Shown here piece after piece: positions 34,782 to 43,005 of a stretch of 64,000 nt of DNA. The notes beneath the pieces were generated by a model that worked only from the letters and a program-made list of their open reading frames with translations, did not search any database and was not told where the DNA came from. Numbering within the stretch: the stretch's first letter is position 1; each line of letters starts with the position of its first letter. The stretch lies in the NCBI GenBank assembly GCA_028280805.1, contig JANQLB010000090.1, positions 1-64,000 on the forward strand, written 5' to 3'. A program made the translations under genes and the position numbers. This stretch comes from Tissierellales bacterium (lineage in GTDB: Bacteria > Bacillota > Clostridia > Tissierellales > VENL01).

Positions 34782-34849
34782 TATAGACATCCAAGTCCAA
34801 AACAAAAAATATACATGAAAAAATTAAGTTTAGAACTTGGACATCTATA
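34782..34849 (-). repeat. Inverted repeat that pairs fully only as minus-strand RNA
   Basis: Arms 34782-34796 (tatagacatccaagt) and 34835-34849 (acttggacatctata), 38-nt loop. As plus RNA two central positions are C-A mismatches; as minus RNA they become tandem G-U pairs, so the stem is complete only in that direction. No T-run follows on either strand. Confidence 0.5.
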
Positions 34850-34868
34850 GATAACCAATATCAAAATA

Positions 34869-34910
34869 TGATTTAAAATAAACGTTCCTGCGTTTATTAT
34901 TTTAAATCAC
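34869..34910. repeat. AT-rich hairpin upstream of the CD1247-type gene
   Basis: gatttaaaat-aaacg (from 34870) can pair with cgttt-attattttaaatc (to 34909) around a ttcctg loop. A weak terminator for efp or a leader structure are both possible. Confidence 0.45.
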
Positions 34911-34988
34911 TATATTGCTTATATATATATGTAAACCATAAATATTTTAATTAAATTTAAGGAAAATATAAAAAGGGAGGGCTTATTA

Positions 34989-35399
34989 GTGGAACATTTA
35001 TATGAAAAAATATCATATTTAGTTGGTTTAGCAGAAGGACTTGCAATTGAAGAAGAGAGCAAGGAGGGTAAATTACTTTTACATATTATTAATACCCTTG
35101 AAGATTTTGCAGATGCTATTAATGAGGTTTATGATGATCAATCTGATTTAGCTGAATATGTGGACTACATTGATGAAGACTTATCTGATGTAGAGGATGA
35201 AGTCTTTGGTGAAATGGACGATGAGTATGACTACCTTGACGACTACGATTTTGAAGACGACGTAGATTACGTTGAGGTTGTATGCCCCCGTTGTGAAGAA
35301 ACAATATACATAGAAGAAGATTTGTTAGATGAAGAAGAAGCTACCTGTCCTAACTGCTTAGAGATTTTAGAAGGCAGTTTTAAGGACGACGAAGAATAA
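34989..35399 (+). CDS. CD1247-type acidic zinc-ribbon protein
   Basis: GTG 34989 with GGGAGGG 11 nt upstream. 136 residues. The N-terminal helical domain (MEHLYEKISYLVGLAEGLAI) is the CD1247 N-terminal domain conserved in Clostridia. A strongly acidic middle (about residues 50-95) follows, then a zinc ribbon VCPRCEE...CPNCLEI. It occurs between efp and spoIIIAA in this family of genomes. Function not established; the ribbon and acidic tail suggest a partner-binding regulator. Confidence 0.8.
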   Translation: MEHLYEKISYLVGLAEGLAIEEESKEGKLLLHIINTLEDFADAINEVYDDQSDLAEYVDYIDEDLSDVEDEVFGEMDDEYDYLDDYDFEDDVDYVEVVCPRCEETIYIEEDLLDEEEATCPNCLEILEGSFKDDEE

Positions 35400-35435
35400 A
35401 CTAGACCTCTCATACCCAAATTAATTAATATTAAG

Positions 35436-35470
35436 GACCTAAAATCATAATTGATTTTGGGTCTTTTTTT
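35436..35470 (+). terminator. Terminator before the spoIIIA operon
   Basis: Stem gacctaaaatca (35436-35447) with tgattttgggtc (35452-35463), one G-U pair, and eight T. Confidence 0.85.
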
Positions 35471-35530
35471 TGTTTTTGAAGCATATTATTAATACAACCG
35501 CAATAGTTATATATAAAGGAGGGACATGTT

Positions 35531-36604
35531 ATGGCACCACAAAAAAGTAACAATTTCATAAAAAAAGACATTAAATTTGAAACTAATACCTTAAACGAAG
35601 TTATAAAATATTTAGATCCTGCTTTAGTACAAATAATTAATAAAATTCCAAATGATATAAAAGAAAGAGTAGAGGAAATTCGCATAAGATCAGGTAAGCC
35701 TTTAATGGTATGCTTAGACGGCACTGATTATATTATAAACAAAGATGGAAGTATATCATTAAATAATTTTAATCCTTATATTTCAACTTCATTAAATGTA
35801 TCAAAATCATTTCAAATACTTAGTAATTACTCAGTTTACGCGATTGAGGAAGAACTTAAAAACGGGTTCTTAACAATAAAAGGTGGTCATAGAGTTGGAG
35901 TTTCAGGAAAGGTGGTTTATGGTAAAAACGGATTGGAAACCATCAAGGATATTTCTTCATTAAATGTTCGTATAGCTAGAGCAAAAATAGGTGTATCAGA
36001 TGACATAATGAAATATATTATAAAGAATCCTAACACTATTTATCATACTTTAATAGTTTCTCCGCCTCAATGTGGTAAAACGACGTTGTTAAGAGATATG
36101 ATTAGAAACTTAAGTAATGGAATGACTAAGTATAAATTTAGAGGTTTAAAAATTGGTTTAGTAGATGAAAGATCAGAAATAGCTTCTTTATATAATGGAC
36201 AACCACAAAATAATATAGGAATAAGAACTGATGTCTTAGATGGATGTAAAAAATATGATGGTATGATTCTTCTTATTAGGTCTATGTCTCCTCATGTAAT
36301 TGCTACAGATGAATTAGGAGATGAAAAGGACATTAACGCCATACACGAGGCACTAAAGGCAGGAGTAAAAGTAATTGCTACAGTTCATGGAGAAGGTATT
36401 GATGATTTAAATAGTAAGCCGAATTTAAAAGAAATCATAAAGGAAAAAATATTTGAAAGGATTTTTATACTGGACAATTCTAAAGGAGTAGGAACAATAA
36501 AGCAGATTCTAGATGGTTATACATATAGATCAGTTAGAGAGGAAGATAATAATTATGTATCTCTTAAAAATATTAGGAAGTCTAATAATTATAATTTCGT
36601 GTAG
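35531..36604 (+). CDS. spoIIIAA: Stage III sporulation protein AA, secretion-like ATPase
   Basis: 357 residues. Walker A is SPPQCGKTTLLRD, then GLVDERSEIA and VIATDELGDEKDINAIHEALKAG (Walker B and linker). It is a soluble RecA-like ATPase of the mother cell, related to secretion ATPases, which energises the SpoIIIA-SpoIIQ channel between mother cell and forespore. AAAGGAGGG precedes the ATG. The last 50 bp overlap spoIIIAB. A sigma-E promoter is expected; only a weak gcatatt match is seen near 35480. Confidence 0.93.
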   Translation: MAPQKSNNFIKKDIKFETNTLNEVIKYLDPALVQIINKIPNDIKERVEEIRIRSGKPLMVCLDGTDYIINKDGSISLNNFNPYISTSLNVSKSFQILSNYSVYAIEEELKNGFLTIKGGHRVGVSGKVVYGKNGLETIKDISSLNVRIARAKIGVSDDIMKYIIKNPNTIYHTLIVSPPQCGKTTLLRDMIRNLSNGMTKYKFRGLKIGLVDERSEIASLYNGQPQNNIGIRTDVLDGCKKYDGMILLIRSMSPHVIATDELGDEKDINAIHEALKAGVKVIATVHGEGIDDLNSKPNLKEIIKEKIFERIFILDNSKGVGTIKQILDGYTYRSVREEDNNYVSLKNIRKSNNYNFV

Positions 36605-37079
36605 TCTTATAGGATATATCTATGGTAATACATTTTCTAAAAGAGTTAAAAATTTAATATATTTAAGAAACTGCATACAGCTTTTAGAAACTGAAATAAT
36701 GTATTCATCTTCACCAATTCCCGAAGCTTTAGAAAATGTATTTAAGAAAGGTAATAAGGAAATTTCTTTTATTTTTAAAGAAATAAAAGAACACCTTTTG
36801 TCAGATAGAAGTCGCGGAATAGATGAAAGTTTTCAAGTTATATGTAATAAGTATAAAACTCATCTTAATTTCACTTTTGAAGATATAGAAGTAATTACTT
36901 CTTTAAGCAAAAACTTAGGAAAATCAGATAGACTTCATCAGCAAAAATTTTTCAAACTGGTAATTACACAATTAGAAGGTCAGCAGATAGATGCTGAGGA
37001 AAAAAAGAAGAAAAATGAAAAAATGTATAAAAGCTTAGGATTACTCAGTGGAATAGCACTAGTTATTTTATTGATTTAG
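36555..37079 (+). CDS. spoIIIAB: Stage III sporulation protein AB
   Basis: ATG 36555 (MYLLKILGSLII) is preferred to the in-frame 36513, as AGAGGAAG precedes it and the product starts with the expected membrane helix. 174 residues: N-terminal and C-terminal membrane helices (last LGLLSGIALVILLI) around a cytoplasmic GspF-like helical domain with LRNCIQLLETEIMYSSSPIPEAL. It is the platform partner of SpoIIIAA in the channel. Confidence 0.9.
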   Translation: MYLLKILGSLIIIISCSLIGYIYGNTFSKRVKNLIYLRNCIQLLETEIMYSSSPIPEALENVFKKGNKEISFIFKEIKEHLLSDRSRGIDESFQVICNKYKTHLNFTFEDIEVITSLSKNLGKSDRLHQQKFFKLVITQLEGQQIDAEEKKKKNEKMYKSLGLLSGIALVILLI

Positions 37080-37093
37080 AAAGGAGTAATACA

Positions 37094-37291
37094 ATGAGCG
37101 TTGATATTATTTTCAAAATAGCAGGTATAGGTATATTAGTAGCAGTTTTAAATCAAGTGTTATCAAGGTCAGGTAAAGAAGAATATGCTACAATGGCAAC
37201 GCTGGCTGGAGTCGTTATTGTACTGATGATGGTTATTGATATGATAAGTAAGCTTTTTGACAATGTAAAAACAATTTTTCAGCTTTACTAA
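37094..37291 (+). CDS. spoIIIAC: Stage III sporulation protein AC
   Basis: 65 residues, two membrane helices (MSVDIIFKIAGIGILVAVLN; ATLAGVVIVLMMVIDMISK). Sequence and order are standard for SpoIIIAC, a membrane component of the feeding-tube complex. AAAGGAG upstream. Confidence 0.92.
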   Translation: MSVDIIFKIAGIGILVAVLNQVLSRSGKEEYATMATLAGVVIVLMMVIDMISKLFDNVKTIFQLY

Positions 37292-37305
37292 TAAGGGTGA
37301 ATTTT

Positions 37306-37692
37306 ATGGAGATATTTCAAATTGTAGGTATAGGAATAGTTGCTACTATTTTAGCTGTAATTTTAAGGCAGCAGAAGCCTGAAATTGCTATGCAGGTTAG
37401 CATAGTTACAGGATTGATAATATTTATATTCGTAATATCTAAAATGGAATATGTAATTAAAGTTTTAAGTAATTTAGCTGATAAAGTTAATTTAGACTTT
37501 ATATACTTTTCTACAATATTAAAGGTTATTGGAATTGCATATATTACTGAGTTTGCTGCTCAAGTATCAAGAGATGCAGGAGAAGGGGCAATTGCCTCAA
37601 AAATTGAACTTGGAGGTAAAATACTTATAATGGTAATATCAATGCCAATTCTTATAGGATTACTGGATTTAATTTTAAAAATAATGCCTTAA
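37306..37692 (+). CDS. spoIIIAD: Stage III sporulation protein AD
   Basis: ATG 37306 (MEIFQIVGIGIVATIL) with AAGGGTGA upstream; a GTG at 37297 is inside that site. 128 residues with four membrane segments and the conserved ITEFAAQVSRDAGEGAIASKIELGGK stretch. Paralogous to SpoIIIAC. Confidence 0.92.
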   Translation: MEIFQIVGIGIVATILAVILRQQKPEIAMQVSIVTGLIIFIFVISKMEYVIKVLSNLADKVNLDFIYFSTILKVIGIAYITEFAAQVSRDAGEGAIASKIELGGKILIMVISMPILIGLLDLILKIMP

Positions 37693-37704
37693 GGTGTGAT
37701 AAAC

Positions 37705-38892
37705 ATGATGAAGAAAGTCGTTGCTGTATTAATAATAGTAATCTTTATTCCAGCTATAGCAATGAGTTCACCTAATGATGAAAACGAAAGTATAATTAGT
37801 ACAGACGATATTATTAAAAGCCAATTAGATAATCTTAAGATAGATGAATTAGAAGAGCTTATAAAGAAAATAAATGATGACACAAATAATTTATTGCCAG
37901 AAATAGATTTTAGAGAATATTTAATTGCATTAATAAAGGGTGAAGAGGTAGTTAATGGCAGTGAAATACTAAATAATATACTTAGCATTGTATTTAATGA
38001 AGTTATTGCAAACTCAGCTCTGCTTATCAAATTATTAGTACTCACAATCATATGTGCTGTTCTTACTAATCTCCAAAGTTCATTTGAGAAAGATACTGTA
38101 GGACAGCTTGCTTTTTATGTATGCTATTTAGTAATAATAGCTGTTTCAATACAAGCCTTTACAATCGGACTTAATATAGGTAGAGATGCAATCGAGAATA
38201 TGGTTGTATTTATTCAAGTTTTATTGCCAATCTTAATAACTTTATTATTGGCAATGGGAGGCTTTACATCATCTGCTCTATTTCAACCGGTAATATTAGG
38301 AGCTATAAGTGTAATAAGCACTCTTATGAAGGATGTATTATTACCAATAATTTTTTTCTCTGGAATTATAGGTATTGTCAGTAAAATATCTTATAAGGTT
38401 CAAATTAAGAAAGTATCTGGATTATTAAGACAAGTATCTTTTGCTATACTAGGTGTAACTTTAACTATTTTTATAGGTATTATATCTATTCAAGGTATTA
38501 CTGCTGCAAAAGTAGACGGAATAACAATAAAGACAGCAAAGTTTGCAGTAGATAAGTTTATACCTATTGTCGGTAAATTTCTTTCAGATGCTATGGATAC
38601 CGTAGTAGGGTGTTCAATGCTTTTAAAAAATGCGGTTGGAGTAATAGGTCTGATAGCTTTATTTATAATATGTATCATGCCTATACTAAAAATCGTAGCT
38701 ATTTTATTCATCTTCAAGGTAACAAGTGCAGTTATTGAGCCAATTTCTGATAATAGAATTGTTGACTGCTTAAATGATATAAGTAAATCTCTATTATTTA
38801 TTTTAAGTACCGTTTTAGCAGTTGGAATGATGTTTTTTATAGCAATTTCTATAATTATTAATGCAGGCAATATGACAGTCATGCTAAGGTAG
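37705..38892 (+). CDS. spoIIIAE: Stage III sporulation protein AE
   Basis: ATG 37705 with AAGGTGTG upstream. 395 residues: signal peptide (ending AIAMSSP), an acidic extracytoplasmic segment and about seven membrane helices in the rest. Order and hydropathy match SpoIIIAE, the large polytopic member of the complex. spoIIIAF starts 8 nt later. Confidence 0.92.
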   Translation: MMKKVVAVLIIVIFIPAIAMSSPNDENESIISTDDIIKSQLDNLKIDELEELIKKINDDTNNLLPEIDFREYLIALIKGEEVVNGSEILNNILSIVFNEVIANSALLIKLLVLTIICAVLTNLQSSFEKDTVGQLAFYVCYLVIIAVSIQAFTIGLNIGRDAIENMVVFIQVLLPILITLLLAMGGFTSSALFQPVILGAISVISTLMKDVLLPIIFFSGIIGIVSKISYKVQIKKVSGLLRQVSFAILGVTLTIFIGIISIQGITAAKVDGITIKTAKFAVDKFIPIVGKFLSDAMDTVVGCSMLLKNAVGVIGLIALFIICIMPILKIVAILFIFKVTSAVIEPISDNRIVDCLNDISKSLLFILSTVLAVGMMFFIAISIIINAGNMTVMLR

Positions 38893-38900
38893 GTGATTGA

Positions 38901-39521
38901 ATGATAGATTTTTTAAAAGACTGGGTTACAAATATAATTATTCTGGTAGTATTAATTTCTTTTCTTGAGATTATTCTACCCAGTAGTAGTATGAAAAGGT
39001 ATATAAACATGATTATCGGGCTTTTAATTATAATAGTCCTTATAAATCCATTCATAAAGCTTATTACAAACGATATAAATATAGAAAGAGAAGTTTTGTT
39101 TAATATACTTGAAAGTAACGAAATGAGTAACATTAATCAAGATAATTTTTCACAATTACAAGACAGTCAAGTAATTGAGGTGTATAAAGATTCAATAAGA
39201 AAAGAGATGATTAACTTAATATCTTCTAAAACTAAATATAAAATAAAAAGCTTGTCAGTAGATATTATAGAGGATAAAGAAAATGAGTATTTTGGAGAGA
39301 TTCAAGCTGTTAAGTTAATCATTGACAATACTAATAGTAATGGTGATAAGAACAATAAAATTATTGTTAAGGTAGATGACGTTAAACAAGTGTCAATTAA
39401 GTCAAATGATGAATTAAATACTAAGAATAACAACAACTTAACCGAATATAATGATTTAAGAAGACTGATTTCTGAATCTTATAGAATAGAAGAAAATCAA
39501 GTTATGATTATAGGAAACTAG
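38901..39521 (+). CDS. spoIIIAF: Stage III sporulation protein AF
   Basis: 206 residues. Two N-terminal membrane helices (residues 7-27 and 34-52), then a soluble domain of ring-building type (VKLIIDNTNSNGDKNNKIIVKVDDV) and the C-terminal LRRLISESYRIEENQVMI. Standard position after spoIIIAE. A 148-bp gap with a hairpin follows, unlike the tight spacing upstream. Confidence 0.88.
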   Translation: MIDFLKDWVTNIIILVVLISFLEIILPSSSMKRYINMIIGLLIIIVLINPFIKLITNDINIEREVLFNILESNEMSNINQDNFSQLQDSQVIEVYKDSIRKEMINLISSKTKYKIKSLSVDIIEDKENEYFGEIQAVKLIIDNTNSNGDKNNKIIVKVDDVKQVSIKSNDELNTKNNNNLTEYNDLRRLISESYRIEENQVMIIGN

Positions 39522-39523
39522 AT

Positions 39524-39597
39524 TTATCAGATGCTTTATAATTCTAACTAATTTCAATTTTAAAGCTGCAAGTAAAGAATTATAAATACCCTGATAA
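39524..39597. repeat. Inverted repeat between spoIIIAF and spoIIIAG
   Basis: Outer ttatcag (39524-39530) pairs with ctgataa (39591-39597), inner tttataattct (39535-39545) with agaattataaa (39576-39586), interrupted by small bulges; 30-nt loop. No T-run. It could be an RNA processing or stability element that changes the ratio of the two operon halves. Confidence 0.55.
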
Positions 39598-39669
39598 GAT
39601 GACTAAGTGTTCAGATAAAGTTAAAACTAAAACTGGATTTAAGTCTTACTTTATATGAGGAGGGATAAA

Positions 39670-40269
39670 ATGAACTTACTAGATAAAATAAAAAAACTAT
39701 ACAAGCAGGAGAATTATAAAAAATTCATAACAAATCTGTTAATTATACTAATAATAGGTGTAATAATTATGATTGCAGCGAGTTCATTCACAGGCAGCCA
39801 GTTAAATCAAAACCAAGCGCCTAACAGTACTCAAAATCAATTAAACTTAGATAGAAAAGATAGTGACCTAATTGATAATTACTCAACTAAATTAGAAAAT
39901 GATCTTGAAGATATATTAAGCAGTATTAAAGGAATTGGAGAGGTAAAAGTTATGATTACTTTAGAGGGTACTGCTGAGAGAATACCTGCATTAAACATCA
40001 CTGAAACAAAGGAAACTACTAAAGAAGAGGATTCGGAAGGAGGAACTAGAGAAGTATTTAGAGATGATTCATCAAAGCAGGTAGTAACCAGTAATAATAG
40101 TGGAGAAGATTCTCTTGTCGTAACAAAAGAGGTTAAACCAAAAATTCAAGGTGCTATAGTAGTTGCTCAAGGAGTTGATGATCCAGAGTTAAAAGAATTA
40201 GTTTACAGAGCAGTTAAAACAGTTTTGGGAATATCCGGTAATAAAGTTGACGTTTTTTCTAGCAATTAA
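39670..40269 (+). CDS. spoIIIAG: Stage III sporulation protein AG
   Basis: ATG 39670 with AGGAGGG 7 nt upstream; the 39655 frame start is before the site. 199 residues: one membrane helix (residues about 20-40), a Gln/Asn-rich linker, then the SpoIIIAG ring domain (SIKGIGEVKVMITLEG; IQGAIVVAQGVDDPELKELVYRAV). The family forms large rings in the channel. Confidence 0.9.
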   Translation: MNLLDKIKKLYKQENYKKFITNLLIILIIGVIIMIAASSFTGSQLNQNQAPNSTQNQLNLDRKDSDLIDNYSTKLENDLEDILSSIKGIGEVKVMITLEGTAERIPALNITETKETTKEEDSEGGTREVFRDDSSKQVVTSNNSGEDSLVVTKEVKPKIQGAIVVAQGVDDPELKELVYRAVKTVLGISGNKVDVFSSN

Positions 40270-40288
40270 ATAAAGGGGGGTAGGGTTT

Positions 40289-40921
40289 ATGATTGTTATT
40301 AAAAGAAAAACACTTTTGATTACTAGTTTAGTATTTTTATTAGTAGTTGTAGGTTATGTAAATCATGAATTAAATAAGCAGTCGTTATTAAGTACATCAG
40401 GAGATTATGAAAGATATGAAGAAAACGAGATATCAAGATTGAATGATAATCTTGTAAAGACAAACTCTGAAAATCTTACTGGCAGAGGTGAAATTAATGA
40501 TATTACTAAATTAACAGAAGATACAAATAATAGTATAGAGGAAACGATTAATATTCAAAAGAGTGAAACTACTTACAATTATTTTATAGAATACAGATTG
40601 TCTAGAGATAGATTGAGAGGAAGCTTGATTGAAAGACTTAATGATATTATTGATAATGAAAAAACTACACAAGAAGTAAGAACATCAGCACAAAAAGAAA
40701 TATTAAGGATTGGTAAAATAGAAGAAAATGAATTATATCTTGAAGGACTTATTAAAGGAAAGGGATTTGAAGATGTATTAGTATTTTTAAAAGAGGATAG
40801 TGCTAGAGTTATAGTTGATGTAAAACAACTAAATGAGCAGGACGTTATGAAAATATTAGAGATTTTAAAGAATGAAACAGACATTGATACTAAAAATATT
40901 AAGATAATGGAAAGACTTTGA
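40289..40921 (+). CDS. spoIIIAH: Stage III sporulation protein AH
   Basis: 210 residues, strong AAAGGGGGG site. N-terminal membrane anchor (residues 6-24), an acidic linker, then the YscJ/FliF-like ring domain (EYRLSRDRLRGSLIERLNDI; FEDVLVFLKEDSARVIVDVKQL). In Bacillus SpoIIIAH binds SpoIIQ of the forespore across the double membrane. Last gene of the spoIIIA operon. Confidence 0.9.
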   Translation: MIVIKRKTLLITSLVFLLVVVGYVNHELNKQSLLSTSGDYERYEENEISRLNDNLVKTNSENLTGRGEINDITKLTEDTNNSIEETINIQKSETTYNYFIEYRLSRDRLRGSLIERLNDIIDNEKTTQEVRTSAQKEILRIGKIEENELYLEGLIKGKGFEDVLVFLKEDSARVIVDVKQLNEQDVMKILEILKNETDIDTKNIKIMERL

Positions 40922-41023
40922 TATTAGTTGAAATTTCAAAGTAAGAAAGCTAAAATATTGTAAATCGAAATATGTTTTGATATAATGATTTTGTAAGTTT
41001 TAAGCTGCTTAGGAGGTGAGTAT

Positions 41024-41428
41024 ATGACAAAAAATAGTGATAATTCAAAAATAATAGATAACAGCTATATAAAAATTGCAGATGAGGTCGTTGGAATTAT
41101 TGCAGGTTTAGCAGCTACAGAAGTAGCAGGAGTAGCTGGTATGAGCGGAGGTATTGCTGGTGGTATAGCTGAAATGTTAGGAAAGAAGAATCTTTCTAAA
41201 GGTGTAAAAGTTCAGGTAGGAGAAAAGGAAACAGCCATAGATGTTTATATAATAGTAGAATACGGAACAAGAATCCCGGAGGTTGCATGGAACGTACAGG
41301 AAAGTGTAAAAGAAGCAGTGGAAACTATGACTGGCTTAAGTGTATTAGAGGTTAACATAAATATTCAAGGAGTAAACATAGGCAAAGAAACACCTGAAGA
41401 TGATTCAAAAAGAAAAAAGGTAAAATAA
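41024..41428 (+). CDS. Asp23/Gls24 family envelope stress protein
   Basis: 134 residues, ATG after AGGAGGTGAG. DNSYIKIADEVVGIIAGLAA, the glycine-rich stretch MSGGIAGGIAEMLG, and VYIIVEYGTRIPEVAWNVQE are typical of Asp23/Gls24 proteins (YqhY in Bacillus). They lie next to nusB in many Firmicutes, as here, and are linked to envelope or fatty-acid homeostasis. A long hairpin starts at its stop codon. Confidence 0.9.
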   Translation: MTKNSDNSKIIDNSYIKIADEVVGIIAGLAATEVAGVAGMSGGIAGGIAEMLGKKNLSKGVKVQVGEKETAIDVYIIVEYGTRIPEVAWNVQESVKEAVETMTGLSVLEVNINIQGVNIGKETPEDDSKRKKVK

Positions 41429-41469
41429 CTAAATTTAACCCTCTGATAATCAGAGGGTTAAATTTAGTT
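41427..41469. repeat. Perfect 20-bp stem hairpin without T-run
   Basis: Arms 41427-41446 and 41450-41469 are perfect reverse complements around the loop taa, with core accctctga/tcagagggt. The left arm overlaps the stop codon of the Asp23 gene. No T-run follows on either strand, so it is atypical for a rho-independent terminator; RNase III processing or bidirectional attenuation would be options. Confidence 0.7.
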
Positions 41470-41615
41470 CTAAAGTAAAGCTTAATTTACATCAAACAAA
41501 TCTTTAATATGATATTAAAATAATTTCTAACAAATAAATTTAAATTAGTAATAGTAAATTTACATAATGCAAATGATAATTACATATTAAAAGAAAGTAA
41601 CAGGAGGATTCATTT

Positions 41616-42029
41616 ATGGGCAGAAAAGCAGCAAGAGAAAGTACAATGAAATTATTATACCAAATGGATATTAATAAAAATTTTTCACTTAATGAAGTTG
41701 ATAAATTTTTAGAATATGGGCATTATAGCGATGATGAACAGGATTATATAAAAGATGCCGGAAAATTTGTTATTGCAAATATTGAGAATATAGATAATAA
41801 GATAATTGAGTATGCTCAAGGATGGAAGATTAATAGATTTGCAAAAGTAGATTTAGCTATTTTAAGAATAGCAGTTTATGAAATCTTAAATAGAAAAGAT
41901 ATTCCTAAAGAAGTTTCTATTAACGAAGCTCTTGAAATCAGTAAGAAATACAGTACATCTGAATCAGGAAAATTTATAAACGGAATACTGGGAAGCTTTG
42001 TCAGAGCAATGGATGAGAAAAATGAATAA
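41616..42029 (+). CDS. nusB: Transcription antitermination factor NusB
   Basis: 137 residues, MGRKAARESTMKLLYQMDIN start, helical, with IDNKIIEYAQGWKINRFAKVDLAILRIAVYEIL and IPKEVSINEALEISKKYSTSESGKFINGIL-like segments typical of NusB. It binds boxA RNA with NusE in rRNA antitermination. The stop overlaps the start of the next gene. Confidence 0.94.
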   Translation: MGRKAARESTMKLLYQMDINKNFSLNEVDKFLEYGHYSDDEQDYIKDAGKFVIANIENIDNKIIEYAQGWKINRFAKVDLAILRIAVYEILNRKDIPKEVSINEALEISKKYSTSESGKFINGILGSFVRAMDEKNE

Positions 42030-43005
42030 AACTTTTTTAGGATTTGATACTAGTGCATATACAACTTCAATTGCAGCAGTAAATGAAAACAATGATGTTA
42101 TTATGGATTTGAGAAAAATGTTAGTAGTAAAGAGAGGAGCTAGAGGATTAAGACAACAAGAGGCAGTATTTCAACATGTAAATAATTTACCATTACTAAT
42201 TGAACAAGCTTCTAGAGAAATTGATTTTAAATCTGTAGCTTCAATTACTGTAAGTACTAAACCTCGCAGTATTAAAGACTCTTATATGCCGGTTTTCAAG
42301 GTAGGAGAAGGACATGCTTATTCACTATCTAAAGTATTAGATGTAGATTATAACACGATAAGTCATCAAGACGGTCATATTGGTGCAGTTTATGTTGATG
42401 ATAACATAAAAGAAAAAGAATTAAAAACTTTTTTAACATTACATATTTCAGGGGGTACTACTGAACTGCTAAAGGTAGAGGACAAGGATGAAGGTTACGA
42501 AATTGATATAATTGGAGGAACTAAGGATATAAGTGCAGGTCAGCTAATTGATAGAGTTGGTGTTAAAATGGGTTTGGATTTTCCAAGTGGTAAACAAATA
42601 GATAAATTATCTCAATCCGGAGACATTTTAAAAGGATGTCCTATCAGTACAAATGATACATGGTTAAATTTTTCAGGCACAGAAACTTATTTTGAAAGAA
42701 TTATACAAAAAGGCAATATAAGCAGAAACACTATAGCCAAAAGTCTCTTGTACTCAATTGCTTTTTCATTAGAAAGTATATTGTTAGCAGCACTTGGTAA
42801 ATACAATACAGTAAATCTTGTTATCACAGGCGGTGTATCTGCAAATAGATATATTAGAGAGGTTTTAAAAAGTATTTGCACTAAATCTGAATATAAGATA
42901 TACTTTCCAAGTATAAGGTATTGTACTGACAATGCAGTGGGAGCTGCATATATTGGAAGTAAGATTTGGAGGAAAAAACATGCAGTTAAAAGCATTAAAG
43001 GTTAG
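42022..43005 (+). CDS. Kae1/TsaD-like protein (paralogue of the tRNA t6A enzyme)
   Basis: Start ATG 42022 (MNKTFLGFDTSAYTTSIAAV), overlapping nusB by 8 nt; an ATG at 42013 in the same frame is also possible. 327 residues of ASKHA fold: phosphate-1 GFDTSAYTTS, metal motif HQDGH (HxxxH), LTLHISGGTTELL, and VITGGVSANRYIRE. It is shorter and more divergent than TsaD and lies in the clostridial order nusB-this-xseA, where the true tsaD is elsewhere. The function of this paralogue is not established. Confidence 0.82.
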   Translation: MNKTFLGFDTSAYTTSIAAVNENNDVIMDLRKMLVVKRGARGLRQQEAVFQHVNNLPLLIEQASREIDFKSVASITVSTKPRSIKDSYMPVFKVGEGHAYSLSKVLDVDYNTISHQDGHIGAVYVDDNIKEKELKTFLTLHISGGTTELLKVEDKDEGYEIDIIGGTKDISAGQLIDRVGVKMGLDFPSGKQIDKLSQSGDILKGCPISTNDTWLNFSGTETYFERIIQKGNISRNTIAKSLLYSIAFSLESILLAALGKYNTVNLVITGGVSANRYIREVLKSICTKSEYKIYFPSIRYCTDNAVGAAYIGSKIWRKKHAVKSIKG

